A DNA stretch of 64,000 nt from positions 69,317,235 to 69,381,234 of the forward strand of contig JAAALK010000288.1 in the NCBI GenBank assembly GCA_019279435.1, in the 5' to 3' direction. Position numbers and translations under genes: made by a program. Below are positions 19,801 to 31,341 of this stretch, piece after piece (the stretch's first letter is position 1; the number at the start of each line of letters is the position of its first letter). Origin of the DNA: Zizania palustris (Eukaryota > Streptophyta > Magnoliopsida > Poales > Poaceae). Under the pieces are notes generated by a model. The model was given only the letters and a program-made list of their open reading frames with translations. It had not been told where the DNA came from and did not search any database.

Positions 19801-21917
19801 GTAAGCTTTGGAAAATAAGAGAACGAAGCACGCAGGTTGGGAGGATCATCTCAGCACATCCAGCAGAGGGAGAGAGATACTACTTGAGGGTGCTATTAAA
19901 CCATGTGGTTGGTGCTACTTCATTTGAGAATGGTTAATTTTTTCTGTGCCATTACGATTTTTACGGTTTGCCAAAATGCCATCATTGTGTCACTGCCAGA
20001 TGGGGGCCGCCACAGTCACTGACAGTGGCATGTAGGCAATTTCTGAAAATTATAATGGCATGTGAGTAATTTTTCCTTGAGAATTTGAGGACATATGATG
20101 GTATTGTATACCCTACATTTCGAGAAAGCGCTGAGAAAAGAGGTATTATTGAGTCAGATAACAGCATTGATGAGTGCCTCTCTGAAGCTGAAGTATTTCA
20201 TATGCCTTCGTCCCTCCGAAGGTTGTTTGCTACAATATTGGTATATTGTGAACTTAGCGATGTGCGTGGACTCTGGAACAAACACTTCAAAGCAATGTCT
20301 GATGACATCCGACGATCCCAGATGAATGCATATGCAGTTGAACAAATGGTGTTATTGGATATAAGAAAATTGCTTCAGTCAATGGGTAAAGAGATAACAT
20401 CATTTCCTCTTCCAGAAATTGATGAATCATATGACGCCATGGCAGGTGAGGTGAGGGAGATTTGTGAAGAGTCCTCTATACAGGTGGATAATGAGCTACT
20501 AGCGAGCACATCCTCTCTTAATGCAGAACAGAGATATGCTTATGATGTTATACTATCATCCATTGACAACAATAGTGGAGGTTTGTTTTTTGTTGATGGT
20601 CCAGGAGGAACAGGAAAAACCTTTCTGTACAAAGCTTTATTAGCAAAAGTCCGTAGCGAGGGGAAGATAGCTATTGCTACTGCAACATCTGGTGTTGCTG
20701 CTTCCATCATGCCTGGAGGTAGGACGGCTCATTCAAGGTTCAAGATACCACTAAGCATACAAGATAATGCAGTGTGTAACTTCACCAAACAAAGTGGTAC
20801 TGCGAAGCTTCTTCAAAAAGCTTCGCTTATATTATGGGATGAAGTCTCCATGACAAAAAGACAGGCAATTGAGGCGTTGGACAAGAGCATGAGGGACATA
20901 ATGGAAAAGCCCAATCTACCATTTGGAGGCAAAACAATGGTTTTTGGAGGTGACTTTAGACAAGTTCTTCCAGTTATACGAAAGGGGAATAGGGCTCAAA
21001 TTGTAAATGCAACATTGCGTAGATCTTACCTATGGGATAACATGCATCAATTGAGACTTGTCCATAACATGAGAGCTCGATCAGATATATGGTTTTCAGA
21101 CTACCTGCTACGGATTGGCAATGGCATTGAAGAGACCATTGACGATGACTATGTAAATTTACCAGACGAAATATGTGTACCCTACACTGGTGCAGACTCA
21201 GACATTGATAGTCTTATTGACATGGTATTTCCAATGTTAGGTGCAAACATGACTGATGCAGACTACATCACATCTCGAGCTATTTTGTCAACGAGGAATG
21301 AGAACGTTGATGCAATAAACATGAAGCTTATCGAACGTTTTCCTGGTGACGAGATGATTTATCACAGTCATGATCGAGCAGTCGATGATCCATGCAACCA
21401 TTATCCGTATGAGTTCTTGAATTCATTAACGCCAAATGGGTTACCTCCACATATATTAAAACTCGAGGTTAATTGTCCTGTAATTTTGCTCAGAAATCTT
21501 GACCCGGCCAATGGTCTGTGTAATGGGACTAGGTTGATAGTCCGAGCATTTCAAAGAAATACTATTGATGCTGAAATTGTATTGGGACAACATGCTGGTG
21601 AGAGAGTCTTCCTTCCACGCATACCCTTGTGCCCCTCCGATGATGAGATGTTCCCATTCAAGTTTAAGAGGAGTCAATTTCCTGTTAGGGTGAGTTTTGC
21701 AATGACAATTAATAAAGCACAGGGTCAAACAATACCGCATGTTGGAATATACCTCCCGAACCCGGTGTTCTCTCATGGACAATTATATGTAGTTCTGTCA
21801 CGAGCAACTTCTCGTAGCAATATCAAAATACTCGCCGCTTCGGAAACAAATAGGGGTATCAATTCAACAAGCACGCTAACGAAGAATATCGTCTACAAGG
21901 AAGTGCTCACTGAGTAG
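16816..21917 (+). pseudogene. Helitron Rep/helicase (RepHel), broken
   Basis: HUH-endonuclease plus PIF1-like helicase that drives rolling-circle transposition. Probable introns 17051-17130 and 18378-18472. N-terminal basic repeats (RRARERARYASLTSEQR and two relatives, 17240-17440) are a common RepHel feature. The HUH motif is HAH at 19023-19031 in RGLPHAHFLL; the tyrosine motif is KYLYKYIYKG near 19416. Helicase: Walker A GPGGTGKT (20598-20621), Walker B LILWDEVSM, GGDFRQVLPV, MTINKAQGQT and LYVVLSRATSR. Lesions: stops TAA 17349, TAG 18179 and TAG 19047, each one C-to-T change from a Gln codon; frame losses near 17765 and 18590 (an A run); and the MITE at 19932. The ATG at 16816 is the first in frame; the real start could differ. 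The helicase half alone is open from 20085 to 21917. Confidence 0.92.
19932..20076. mobile_element. 145-bp MITE inside the helicase gene (8-bp target duplication)
   Basis: Flanked by TTGAGAAT at 19924-19931 and 20077-20084. The ends are imperfect inverted repeats: GGTTAATTTTTTCTGTGCCATTA against GGAAAAATTACTCACATGCCATTA read from the other side (quoted in pieces; they share the ATGCCATTA/GTGCCATTA core). An 8-bp duplication points to the hAT superfamily. The element plus one duplication is 153 bp (51 codons), so it keeps the frame but brings in a TAA right after its first codon. Without it the protein reads ATSFENLRTYDG across the junction. Confidence 0.82.
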
Positions 21918-22132
21918 ATAAAAGAAGATGTGCTCACTGTATAGTATATTGTACGATTTCATACCAGATCTGTAATTATAAATATGCAATGACACTTTAT
22001 ATAGAAATTATAGCTCTATGTATTGTTTTGAAGAATAATATATTACTTTGTTTCTTATCGTCGCAATATTACTAAACAAATGTGTTCGACAAATATATCA
22101 TGTTCTAAATATATTGCCGTTAAAATTATGCA
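21918..22132 (+). other. Helitron 3' region after RepHel
   Basis: AT-rich DNA between the RepHel stop codon and the terminal hairpin; presumably the 3'UTR and polyadenylation region. No gene. Confidence 0.5.
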
Positions 22133-22161
22133 TCCGTTGCAACGCACGGGCCTCTCACTAG
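22133..22161 (+). other. Helitron 3' terminus: hairpin and CTAG
   Basis: CCGTTGCAACGCACGG forms a small stem-loop, followed by GCCTCTCA and CTAG, then host T at 22162. It agrees with the 3' consensus of the main maize Helitron family, as I remember it, at all but one fixed position. In Helitrons this signal ends rolling-circle strand transfer. Confidence 0.92.
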
Positions 22162-22799
22162 TATATCTAAATAGACGAATTGTATTGGCAAAGTTCCAAA
22201 GCACAGTAATTATAATGACATATATAAAAAAACTCATATCTATTACACATACTCATCTCATTTGTTATCTCAGTCATTCCTACTCCAATGACAAATTAGA
22301 AAAGAGAGAATGACATTGTTAAATTGTTAGGGTTTGTAGGGGTAGACTATTGGAGCTCTCGCAGTGGACAGAGATGGCAGAGGCCAAAAACCTACCTACC
22401 ACCGTTGTCAATTCAATATATCTCTATCTATTTCTAACAACAGCTATCGCCACACATCTTCAAGTTCGAGACCCTACTATGCACATCGCTTCCTCGTGCC
22501 AGTTCAAGTCATCATCGTCGCCAGCTTGTTTTTGTTGTTTGGGAAGTAGGTAAAAGCAATAGAATGGGTAAACACTCTCACCGATTAACCTTGAGATCTA
22601 ATATCACTTGATGTAACTAATGGGGTTCCTAATCTTTCGATGAGAGTTGTGGATAACTCGATTTGGGTAGTTGTTGTTCTTGGCGTGCCAAGAATAACCT
22701 CAAAACTGCTAGCAAATTGAAGAACAATCAAGAACGAGTGGACAAGCAAACAACGCACAAACATTGCCCAAAAATACAATATAGCCTATTCTAGGTTGT
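22162..22799. other. Unassigned flank right of the Helitron
   Basis: AT-rich DNA that should have been continuous with 1-1180 before the Helitron arrived. Short open frames near 22350-22550 show no recognisable domain. I see no repeat with terminal structure and no gene I can support. Confidence 0.4.
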
Positions 22800-23347
22800 G
22801 ACACATGATTGCCAATGTGGAGCTTAATGATTTTTTAATTCTTAAAAAACAAATAAAGTCTTAAAAATATACTTGTCATGGTGTTATTATATTATACTTA
22901 TATGCTATAATAAATTTTTTAAAAAAATTAAGAAAATTGTCACGTATAATGTTAAGAAATCTCATATTGTCCAAGGAGGATTTGTAATTTAGAGAAGGAA
23001 TGTGTGTAGGGTTTAAAGAAAATCGATTGTTAAATCTTTGTTTGAACTTGTTTTTTTTTTAAAATCAAATACAACCTAGCTTATTCCATGTAAATTTTGG
23101 TACTTTTCTTGGTAAGTTTGCTATTTTTAATTCATTAATTGTTTTTAGGATTTAAAATGAAATATGTGAAATTTGAACAAGTAGCTAAAATAATACACTA
23201 AAATTTATTGAAAATTTTATATTCATATTTTTTAATCCATTTAGTTTCTATTCACTAAATTTAAAGAAATTGTGAAATAAATTAGGATGTGACATTCGAT
23301 CGGCAATGTGGCGCTTAATGATTTTTTAATTCTTAAAAAATGAAGTA
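22800..23347. repeat. About 490-bp tandem repeat, unit A and start of unit B
   Basis: Unit A begins near 22800 (GTGACACATGATTGCCAATG) and unit B near 23288 (GTGACATTCGATCGGCAATG); both continue with TGG(A/C)GCTTAATGATTTTTTAATTC. Unit B is cut at 23347 by a solo LTR and resumes at 29742. Confidence 0.8.
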
Positions 23348-23700
23348 TGTTGGACCAAAGTAGGCAACCAGAGGGGTGAATGGGAGCTTAAAAAATTATT
23401 CTTCTGAAAAATAGACTTCGAATACACCCTTCGGAGTGTCTGGTTCGGAGGTATTGCTTACCATTCGAACACAGGCTTCACATAGGGCAAAAGTTTGAAG
23501 TTCGGAATACTTCACTCACACCCGGACACCCAAATGGCTAGAAGCAAGGCTTCGTAAGAGCAGGCTCCGCATACAATGGTGCTTGGAGTAGTGGAGTCAG
23601 ACTCCACACAATAGCACTTTGCTTTGGAGAGAATCCCCTCAAAAGACTTCATATTGATGCTCTGCACTAGTAATTGGTACTAGGCTTCCCACTGAATAGA

Positions 23701-24579
23701 TGATGCGCATGGGTGCCCGATCTTCCGTTAGAGGGGGTAAACTCGATTGTTGGAGGACTCGACGTTGACGATCCGGCTTCCAATCAGCACTGATATAAAC
23801 CCCACAATCGCTACACCACGACTCCGTTGGTTATCAACCACACACAAACGTGATTGACCTCGCCAAGAAGGCTTATCCCTGCATGTTAATCGAGAACACA
23901 AGCAAGAACACAGAAACACAATCTCGCAAACAGATGAGAGACCAATTTTTCGAGCAGGGTTCCACAATCTAATGAACGTCAGAGTTCAATCTGCAAGGCG
24001 GTTCGAAACTAAGATAAACCCAATACTAATTCATAATGGCTATAGAGTATTAATACATATGGTTTGTGTAAAGTCTTCCCTAATGTTGGGCTTAAGACCC
24101 CAAATGGATACAAGGCCCAAAGTGGCCCAAAACGGTGACGCAACACTTGATGACTTGTTCAGACGACACAGAATATTTCGTAACGAACCAGGACTTGGCA
24201 CCAGATTCATTGGAAATATATTTTCGTTATATTTCCAACCCCTTAGTGAACGCCTCAATCCACCTCCGTACGAGAAAGTTATGCCCATTTTAATGAAGGG
24301 TGTTCTGCTAAAACCGAACCGAGATCGGAGTTTGAAGTGGAATCCGATTTGGATTGTTGTGCCACCTCTCCCTCTTGTGTTTGTTCCAGAAGTGCTTTTC
24401 CCATGTTCCTTAGAGTCAAAATATCACCCATAAGTAGCATTTCATCCATATCCATATCATTATATAAAGTAAGAAACGAACGCACCTCATAATTAAGCTT
24501 GTGGGCATGAGAGCAAGTGATTGGTCCAGGAATAATAGAGTGTTGGATGTCTTTATCATTATTATCGATGTCCTCATCA
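23701..24579 (-). mobile_element. Gypsy solo LTR (same family as the element at 56837)
   Basis: Starts TGATGCGCATGGG and ends CGATGTCCTCATCA, the complement of the LTR at 56837-57712, and is nearly the same length (879 against 876 bp). Target duplication is ATAGA (23696-23700) and ACAGA (24580-24584), with one mismatch. It is inserted in the Sirevirus-like solo LTR. Confidence 0.9.
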
Positions 24580-25110
24580 ACAGAATTCCGAACAAGACTT
24601 AGCAAATCTGCGCCACTAAAGAGACTTCGACAAACGCTCAGAAAAAGCAGCTTCGTAGACACTCAATGGGGTAGTACTTCGCTAGTATCATACGAGGATA
24701 TACCTCCGATATACACAGAGCGAACGTACTTCGAACCACTCAACATTGCCTTTGCACATACATTGACAGATGCACCTTCGTTAGCAAAAACACAAAGTAA
24801 ACAGTGTGAATTGCATAGAACGAAGTGCACAACTCAAAATCAACACAAGCAAAATTAAAAACACAGATACAAGTTCACGTAGAAATAAATTAGAGATAGA
24901 ACAGCAAATCCATTGCATAAACAGGGAACACAAAAGCTCACAAATCTAAGTACAAGTTTGTGGCGGTTGGACCTAGGATACAATGATTACATAAGGTTCT
25001 AAACCTAGGGAACCATGTTCAAAGTGTTAAAAGTGTTGCCCTAGAGCTCAACCTGCCTCTTCTTTTATAGGACAACTCAGATATGCGAAGTGACTACAGT
25101 ACCCCTAAGG

Positions 25111-28100
25111 TGTGACGCCCCGATTTAACAAATCGGAACATTATTGAATTTCCAAAGAAAAACAATAATACAAGAGGTTCATCATGCGACACGTACATAC
25201 GAGCAATCATCCGTGGTACGCAGACCACATTATTACATAAGAGTAAAGTTAAAATAAACAATAAAAGTAAACTGCATGACGAACGCCCTCTTCAGGATCT
25301 TTTTCTTGACTGGGTCGCTACTCTAGACCATCCTCGTAGTAGGCATCCTCTGAATGGTTTGTCCAACGGGTATGAGTACAAAGAGTACTCAACAAGCCAC
25401 CGCAAATGCAAGTAATAATGCAAGATAATAACAAAGGAAGGATAATGGCTAAAAGTGTGTAAAAGTACATTTTCAGTTATTGCATTTAGTGTAGTCAAAT
25501 TTTACCATGCGGAATAATAAACATGAACATCAATAATACCATCTAACTCGAGGAGTACGTTTTCCCTCCTCGCACAATAGTCCTTACATGTCAAACCATC
25601 ATGCACATCCATTCCAAAAGTAAACTAACTACTGTGGGATGTCACGCAACCCGCCCTTGAGCGTGGGCTCGACTTTTCGAAAAGATTTTTTGACTCTGAT
25701 CAGAGATGTACTACTATACCCACAAGGCACGCACTCATCCCAAACACCAAAGTGTAATGAGATGACCCATACCACGGGAACTCGTGCCAAAACTTCAGCA
25801 TGAAATGCTCCAAGCGATAACCACCCGCTCTAGGTTTCGCCTGTGCGCCGGGCCGCATCCCGGCTAACGTCGCACCCCCTTTTGTGCCACGTCGGTACAA
25901 GCCACCCACAGGTGTTGCTTGACCCATCTCCAAGTGGTGGCCTCGGTTTGGAACACTTCATACCTTAGTTAGGACTTACCCATTAGACTTGTGGTTAGTA
26001 CGGAAGTGTATTGCAACAGATCCCATAGACCGGTCCTTATAGTGCCCCGGGTGCTACCGACCAATGCCCTAGCTTGCACCCGGAACCCACCATGCATACA
26101 CTCTCAACCATAACTCTATCACCAACAGCATTCCAGAGATGAGAATAACGGGATCATATAGTAGATTCCAATCGCTACGACTCATTTTTAATCCTATAGA
26201 AATCGTGTTGATACATTGGACACTAGCTAATAATACTAATTAGATGGTGACAAGGAGTTTTGGCTAGATAGCATGGCTTGGGTTGCACATCAAGGTCGGG
26301 GGATCCTAAATAAATATATTGTAAGGGTTTCATTTGACTAATGCATGTATACCCTATGTGTTTTAGCGATAGTTTAATAAAACATGGGTTCAATATGCTC
26401 AAAAGATTGGTTTGGTGACTTGCCTTGTTCAGCGAAAGGGGAGGGAGGAACTTCCGGGAAGTACTCCGGCTCCTCGGCAGCGTCGTAGTCTTTCCAATCT
26501 AAATAAAATAAAATAAATACAACATTCAATTAAACAATCTAAAACCACACAACAAGCATATATGTTTTGATTGGGTCAATTTAAAGAAAACCAAGTTGTT
26601 AAGTTTCTAAATTCATCTTATGAATAATTTAAAATGAACTATAATGAAATATTGTCCTGTAATAAAAGAGATAAGAGTGTGAACAATTTTATTTTAAGTT
26701 TTCTAACCAATTCAAAATAAGTGGTTCAGAGAAAACTTAGTGGTTCCATTCTATTAACAGGAAAAGAATAAAGATAAATTTTACTGAAATTTAAACAATT
26801 AAATTTGAAATTTTTCCTTAAAGAGCATTTGGATACTTTATTAAATAAACATGAAATATCCAAAGTAAACATAATGTTTTTATTGTACTAACATGTAGAG
26901 GATACAATTATAAATTTTTGGAATTGAATGATAATTTTTGGAGTTAAAATGCGCCAGATATGAATTTTAGAAGTTTAAAACCATTTCTGGAATTTAAATT
27001 AAATCCAAAACAGCCTCGGGTCCACGGTGAGCCGAGTCCATCGTGCACCCGCGCACTGTGCGCGTGTGCCGGATCGAGATCCACCGTTGGATCACGATCG
27101 GGCAGTCACGGGCGAGGCGAGGGGAGTTAAATTGATGTGGACGACTGAGATTAAAACGCTGAACTGGTACGCGATGGATGGACCAGATGTGATGCGGGAT
27201 TTAAAAACTAACGGACGCACGGGATTAAAATGTACCGCTTTGATCAGATCCAACAGTGTGGATTAAATCACGCACGTGATAATACCAGCGTCGTCCGATC
27301 GCGATCGCACGACCGTGATTAAATCTGACACGGCACGGGTACTCAGCCCGTGCCGGTCGTCTTCTCCGGCGACGGCGAGCGGGATAGAGGCCATGGCAAG
27401 CGACGACGGTCCTATCTAAGCCTAGAAATGGAAAGAGGACACCTAGGGGATCACGGGGATACCTTAGGCGAGGCGAGAGATCGACGGAGCATGGCCGGCG
27501 ATGAGTGGAGGCGGCGAAGTGGTTCGGGCTCCTCATCGGCGACGGTGTTCCGGCAGGGTTCATCGACGACGAAGGGGTGGCCGAGGTCGGTGAGGTCCTT
27601 GCAGTCACAATAGTGTGGTCAGTGAGGACGGAGGAGGTCACCGGCGACGGTGAATGATGGCTGGAGAGCGGGCGGCGGAGGAGTGCTAAAACTTGGAGTA
27701 CGTGCGTTCGGTTCGGTCTCGATGCAAATGGGCGTGCGGGTTGGACGCGGTGAGGGCGTAGGGTTTAAATAGAGGTACCAGTGGGGCAGGGGGGCGTAAT
27801 CGGGGGAGACCGAGGTAAACGCGGTTTTAAACGCCGGCGAGCTCAGTTGCAAGGGTTCATCGAACCTAGACACGAATTGGCCGGAATTGAAGAGGGGGAA
27901 ATGGTCGCCGGGGATCGGGCGAAGTAATGGCGGGCTCAATTCGGGGAGGGGGGTCGGGGGCAGCAGATCTGAGGCGCGTTAAGGCATCGGCCGGTGAGGG
28001 GGGGGGATTTGGGGGTGGATCTCGTGGAGATGACGGGTCCGACAGGTGGGCCAAGGCGGTCAGCGGGCGCGAGCGTACGAGCGCGGTGGCTGACGGGTGG

Positions 28101-28552
28101 GTCGGGCTCGGCCGAGAGAGGGAGTCGGTTGGCGCCAACAGGTGGGGCCGGGGCGTCGGGCGTGCGCGCGAGGAGAGAGGGGCTCGCTGACAAGCGGGGC
28201 CCAGGTTTCAGTAGGGCACGGGGAAAGGAGTGGGCTTGGCCGGTCGGGAGAGAGAGAAAGGGAGGGGGAGGGCCGTTACTGTTTAAATGCTTTTCTGAAT
28301 AAAAATAATTACAAAATTTGATTTAAAATATTTGGGCTACTTCCAAGGGTGATAAAAATTTGTAAAAATTCTCAAAAATATATTTAGGTTATGGGAACTC
28401 ATACAAAATTTTCTAGCCTCTGGTTGGGTCATTTCATCTAGGTTCTAGCTCAATTAAGTTAAGGAGGGCAAAAAATGTATTTCTAAAATAAATAATTCCA
28501 GGAAAATAGATTAAATGATATTTTTATTTCTTTGAAAATTTGGGGTGTTACA
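25111..28552 (-). mobile_element. Tekay-type Gypsy solo LTR, 3.44 kb
   Basis: Starts TGTGACGCCCCGATTT and ends TTGGGGTGTTACA like the LTRs of the complete element at 35466-47870. The target duplication is a perfect TAAGG at 25106-25110 and 28553-28557. Orientation follows from the complete copy. The GC-rich part (about 27010-28270) contains many open frames that are low-complexity shadows, not genes. Confidence 0.93.
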
Positions 28553-29741
28553 TAAGGTTTACAAGTTTTCTGTCATAGGAAGTCACGGGGGTACAATAGG
28601 AAGTCCTACTTTATTAGAAGCTCCTTTTTATGTCAACTTTGCAGATTAGAATTTTTGGAACCCCCTTCACACTATGAAGTGTTGGAGTGACTTCGGTTGC
28701 AGGTTTCGAACCCGTAGGTGTTCGCTACACTGATGTCAGTCCTCAATACAATGACAATTTTAAGCAGAAGTCGTCAAAGCTCTTGATTCTTCACACCATC
28801 ACCTCTAGAGTGGACCACCATGGCTTCACAGCTACTCCAAGCTCAAACTCCGTTCGTGTACCGAAGCCATGCATGGACGAAGCACGTCAATACATCCTGA
28901 CTTCGAAGCCCCACCTTCGAAGTACCTCCCTCTAGAGGGTTTTGTTCACCACCTTTCGAAGTCCCTTCTTCATCCAAGGCCTTCGCATGAAGCATCTCCA
29001 TAAACACACCTTCGTAATGTCTTCACCCGGAGCACATTTCACATTCCCTAAGTGCCTTTTCCAGACCATGCCTTCGATGCACCTTGACTTTTGAGACCTT
29101 CGTCAGGTGTCCTTCCAAGTGCCTCCATCCAGAGAACACTTGTCAGCCTTGCCTCACTCTTGAGGACTTGACCGCCATCCTCCGAAGTGTCTCCTTCTAG
29201 AGCACCCCTTTGAAGTGTCTCGCCTCTGAGGACTTTGCCTCGAGGTATCTTCATACCGAGTCCCCCTCCGTACTTGCTGCCTTCGACTAGCGCACCTTTG
29301 ACCTGAGGATCAACCTCGACATCACACATCCTCTGTGACCCTCCGACACCAAGCTCCCTGCTTGCCCAACATCAAGCTCATATCTTGACTTAAGGCACCT
29401 GTTGTGTTGACCGCCCCGTCGCCTCCGAAGTCACCTACACACCATCGACAAGCAACCAAGTGTTTCCAATACCCCAAAGGCCTCTCCGAGTAAAACACCC
29501 TATGGTGCACACTCCGATGCACCACCAAAGTATCGATTCCTTTGGTACAACCTCTGAAATGTATTATGTTGAACCCCTTCGACAGACATACTCCGCTGCA
29601 TACTTGTGCAACCAGCAACTACCGAACCCCTTTGGTAAAACACCTCCGAACCAATTCGGAGAGGACCCCTTCGGCCCGAAAGGCACTTGTCAATCACTCA
29701 TCACAGAATGAAACTAAGGCACATCTCAAGTTGGTTTCTCA

Positions 29742-30330
29742 AAGTCTAAAAATATGATACTTGTTATGGTGTTATGATATGATACATATATGCTACAATA
29801 AAATTTTAAAAATGTTTCAAAAAATTGTAATTTAAGATGTTAAGAAACGTGAGATTCTTCAAGGAGGAATTATGATTTATAGAAATAATGTATTAGGGTT
29901 GATAGTAAATTGATGGTTAAATATGTTTTGAACGTGATTTTTAAAAAATAAATCAAAATACAACGTAGCTTATTCCATGTAATTTTTTTGTATTTTTCTT
30001 GGTAGGTTGCTATTTTTAATTCATTAATTGTGTTTCTTGGATTTAAAATGAAATATGTGAAATTTGAACTGCAAGTTCCTAAAATAATGCACCAAAATTT
30101 ATAGAAAAAACCACCTTTATATTTTTAATCTATTTAGTTCCTATCCACTAAATTTAAAGAAATTTAAAAAATTATGTTATGACACTCAATCGACAATGTG
30201 GAGCTTAATGTTTTGTTTTAATTCTTGAAAAATCAAATGAAGTCTAAATACACTATACTTTTCAGTGTTATTATATGATACGTAGAAACTGTGATAAAAA
30301 TTTAAAAATGTTTCAAAAAAATCAGTATAC
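29742..30330. repeat. About 490-bp tandem repeat, rest of unit B and start of unit C
   Basis: From 29747 the text (TCTAAAAATATGATACTTGT and onward) follows unit A from about 22858. Unit C starts near 30177 (ATGACACTCAATCGACAATG) and fades out after about 30330. Confidence 0.78.
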
Positions 30331-31341
30331 TAAATGCTAATTTGGTATACTCGACACTTTTGACTTTTGGAAAATTTGTGAAACGATGAACATTCAAATA
30401 TAAATTCATTTCAAGTTAAACTGAGTAAACATTTGAATGCGGATTCGAATTCAATAATCTATTTTGTATCCATATCTAAATATATAATTTTGTATTCATA
30501 TTTGAAATAAAATGTGATAAATATTAATATCCAAATTTGTTTCCCTACGTTTGCAATCCAAATTCATCACTACCAAAGTCCTCTCCTCACTCATCTTGGT
30601 CCCTCTATGGCAGGCTCCAGCCACCCTCACCACCACCCCCACTGCAGCCATCGCGAGGGGCCACCACTCTGATAGCTGCCTCGCCTAGCCACCAACCCAG
30701 CCATCGACTAACCTCATCATTGACCTAGTCGGCATCTCGTTGCCAATCTGGTCACCGCCCAACCTTGATGGTGACATGACACATTGCCTCACCATAACCC
30801 CAATATGGTCACTACAAGGATCTATCATTCATACCTACATGTTGCAGAAATATTTTAAATTACAGGGTACTAGATGACATTGCACACCTATGAAAAATGT
30901 ATCGTCCGTACAAATTATAACAATGAGAATACATATAAGTGTGTATATCATTTAGGAATTTATAACTATATTACACTCAATTCGAATGCAAAATAAAACT
31001 ACTTATGATAAATGATTTTTGTTTTTGTGTAAATAAGTGTTACCTTGGTCGTTTTAGTCAGCGTCTATGGCCATCAGATACCCCAAATCCAACAGTGGTA
31101 GTAGGGCATCACCTAACATCATTTTCATTGCTTAATTAAAATAACACATTGCTTAAACACTTATTCTTAATAAACTAACTTGTAACTACACATGGATTAT
31201 CTCTTAAGCAATAGGGTTTTATAGTCATCACCACTTAAATATTACTCTAATGGGTCTAAATAGGAGGCAAACAACAACGTTTCCTCAAACGACAAATTCA
31301 ATTTATAAATACCTTTTTAAGTAAAGAGAGCATCGTAAGTT
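30331..31341. other. Unassigned AT-rich DNA
   Basis: No gene, LTR or terminal inverted repeat that I can support. A short C-rich Pro/Thr patch (30590-30740) gives small open frames without recognisable content. Confidence 0.4.

Larger units (their letters stand above)
1181..22161 (+). mobile_element. Helitron with RPA-like and Rep/helicase genes
   Basis: The 5' end TCTTAACTAATATA (1181-1194) follows an A and matches 12 of 14 positions of the maize-type consensus TCTMTAYTAMYHNW as I remember it. The 3' end has a short GC hairpin (CCGTTGC, AAC, GCACGG) about 10 bases before terminal CTAG (22158-22161), followed by T. This fits Helitron insertion between A and T without target duplication. Inside, in one orientation, are a GC-rich leader, a tandem array, an RPA1-like gene and a RepHel gene, the arrangement expected of a formerly autonomous plant Helitron. 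Removing the Copia element and the small MITE leaves about 9.5 kb. Both genes are damaged, so this copy is not autonomous now. The 3' end is very secure; the 5' end is good but has two consensus mismatches. Confidence 0.87.
23348..29741 (-). mobile_element. Solo LTR of a second Sirevirus-like Copia family (with two nested insertions)
   Basis: Begins TGTTGGACCAAAGTAGGCAA and reads like the complement of the Copia LTR end at 7330-7371, so it lies in minus orientation. It ends GGTTTCTCA at 29741. Target duplication is AAGTA (23343-23347) and AAGTC (29742-29746), with one mismatch. Its own sequence is in three pieces (23348-23700, 24580-25110, 28553-29741), about 2.07 kb in total, close to the 1.99 kb of the complete element's LTR. 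It also has TTCGAA motifs and a minus-strand TATAAAA (complement of 25063-25069). No internal coding region remains, as expected after LTR-LTR recombination. Confidence 0.82.

Noticed and set aside
22350..22553. Short plus-strand frames that might be a small host gene.
   Set aside because: Two overlapping frames are equally open; no recognisable protein or splice pattern.
27010..28320. Gly/Arg-rich open frames on both strands (also at 37680-38580 and 46690-47600).
   Set aside because: All three sets lie at the same place in Tekay LTRs and differ between copies by frame changes; noncoding GC-rich LTR sequence.
30537..30728. Pro/Ser-rich open frame.
   Set aside because: Low complexity and isolated, with no support from flanking sequence.
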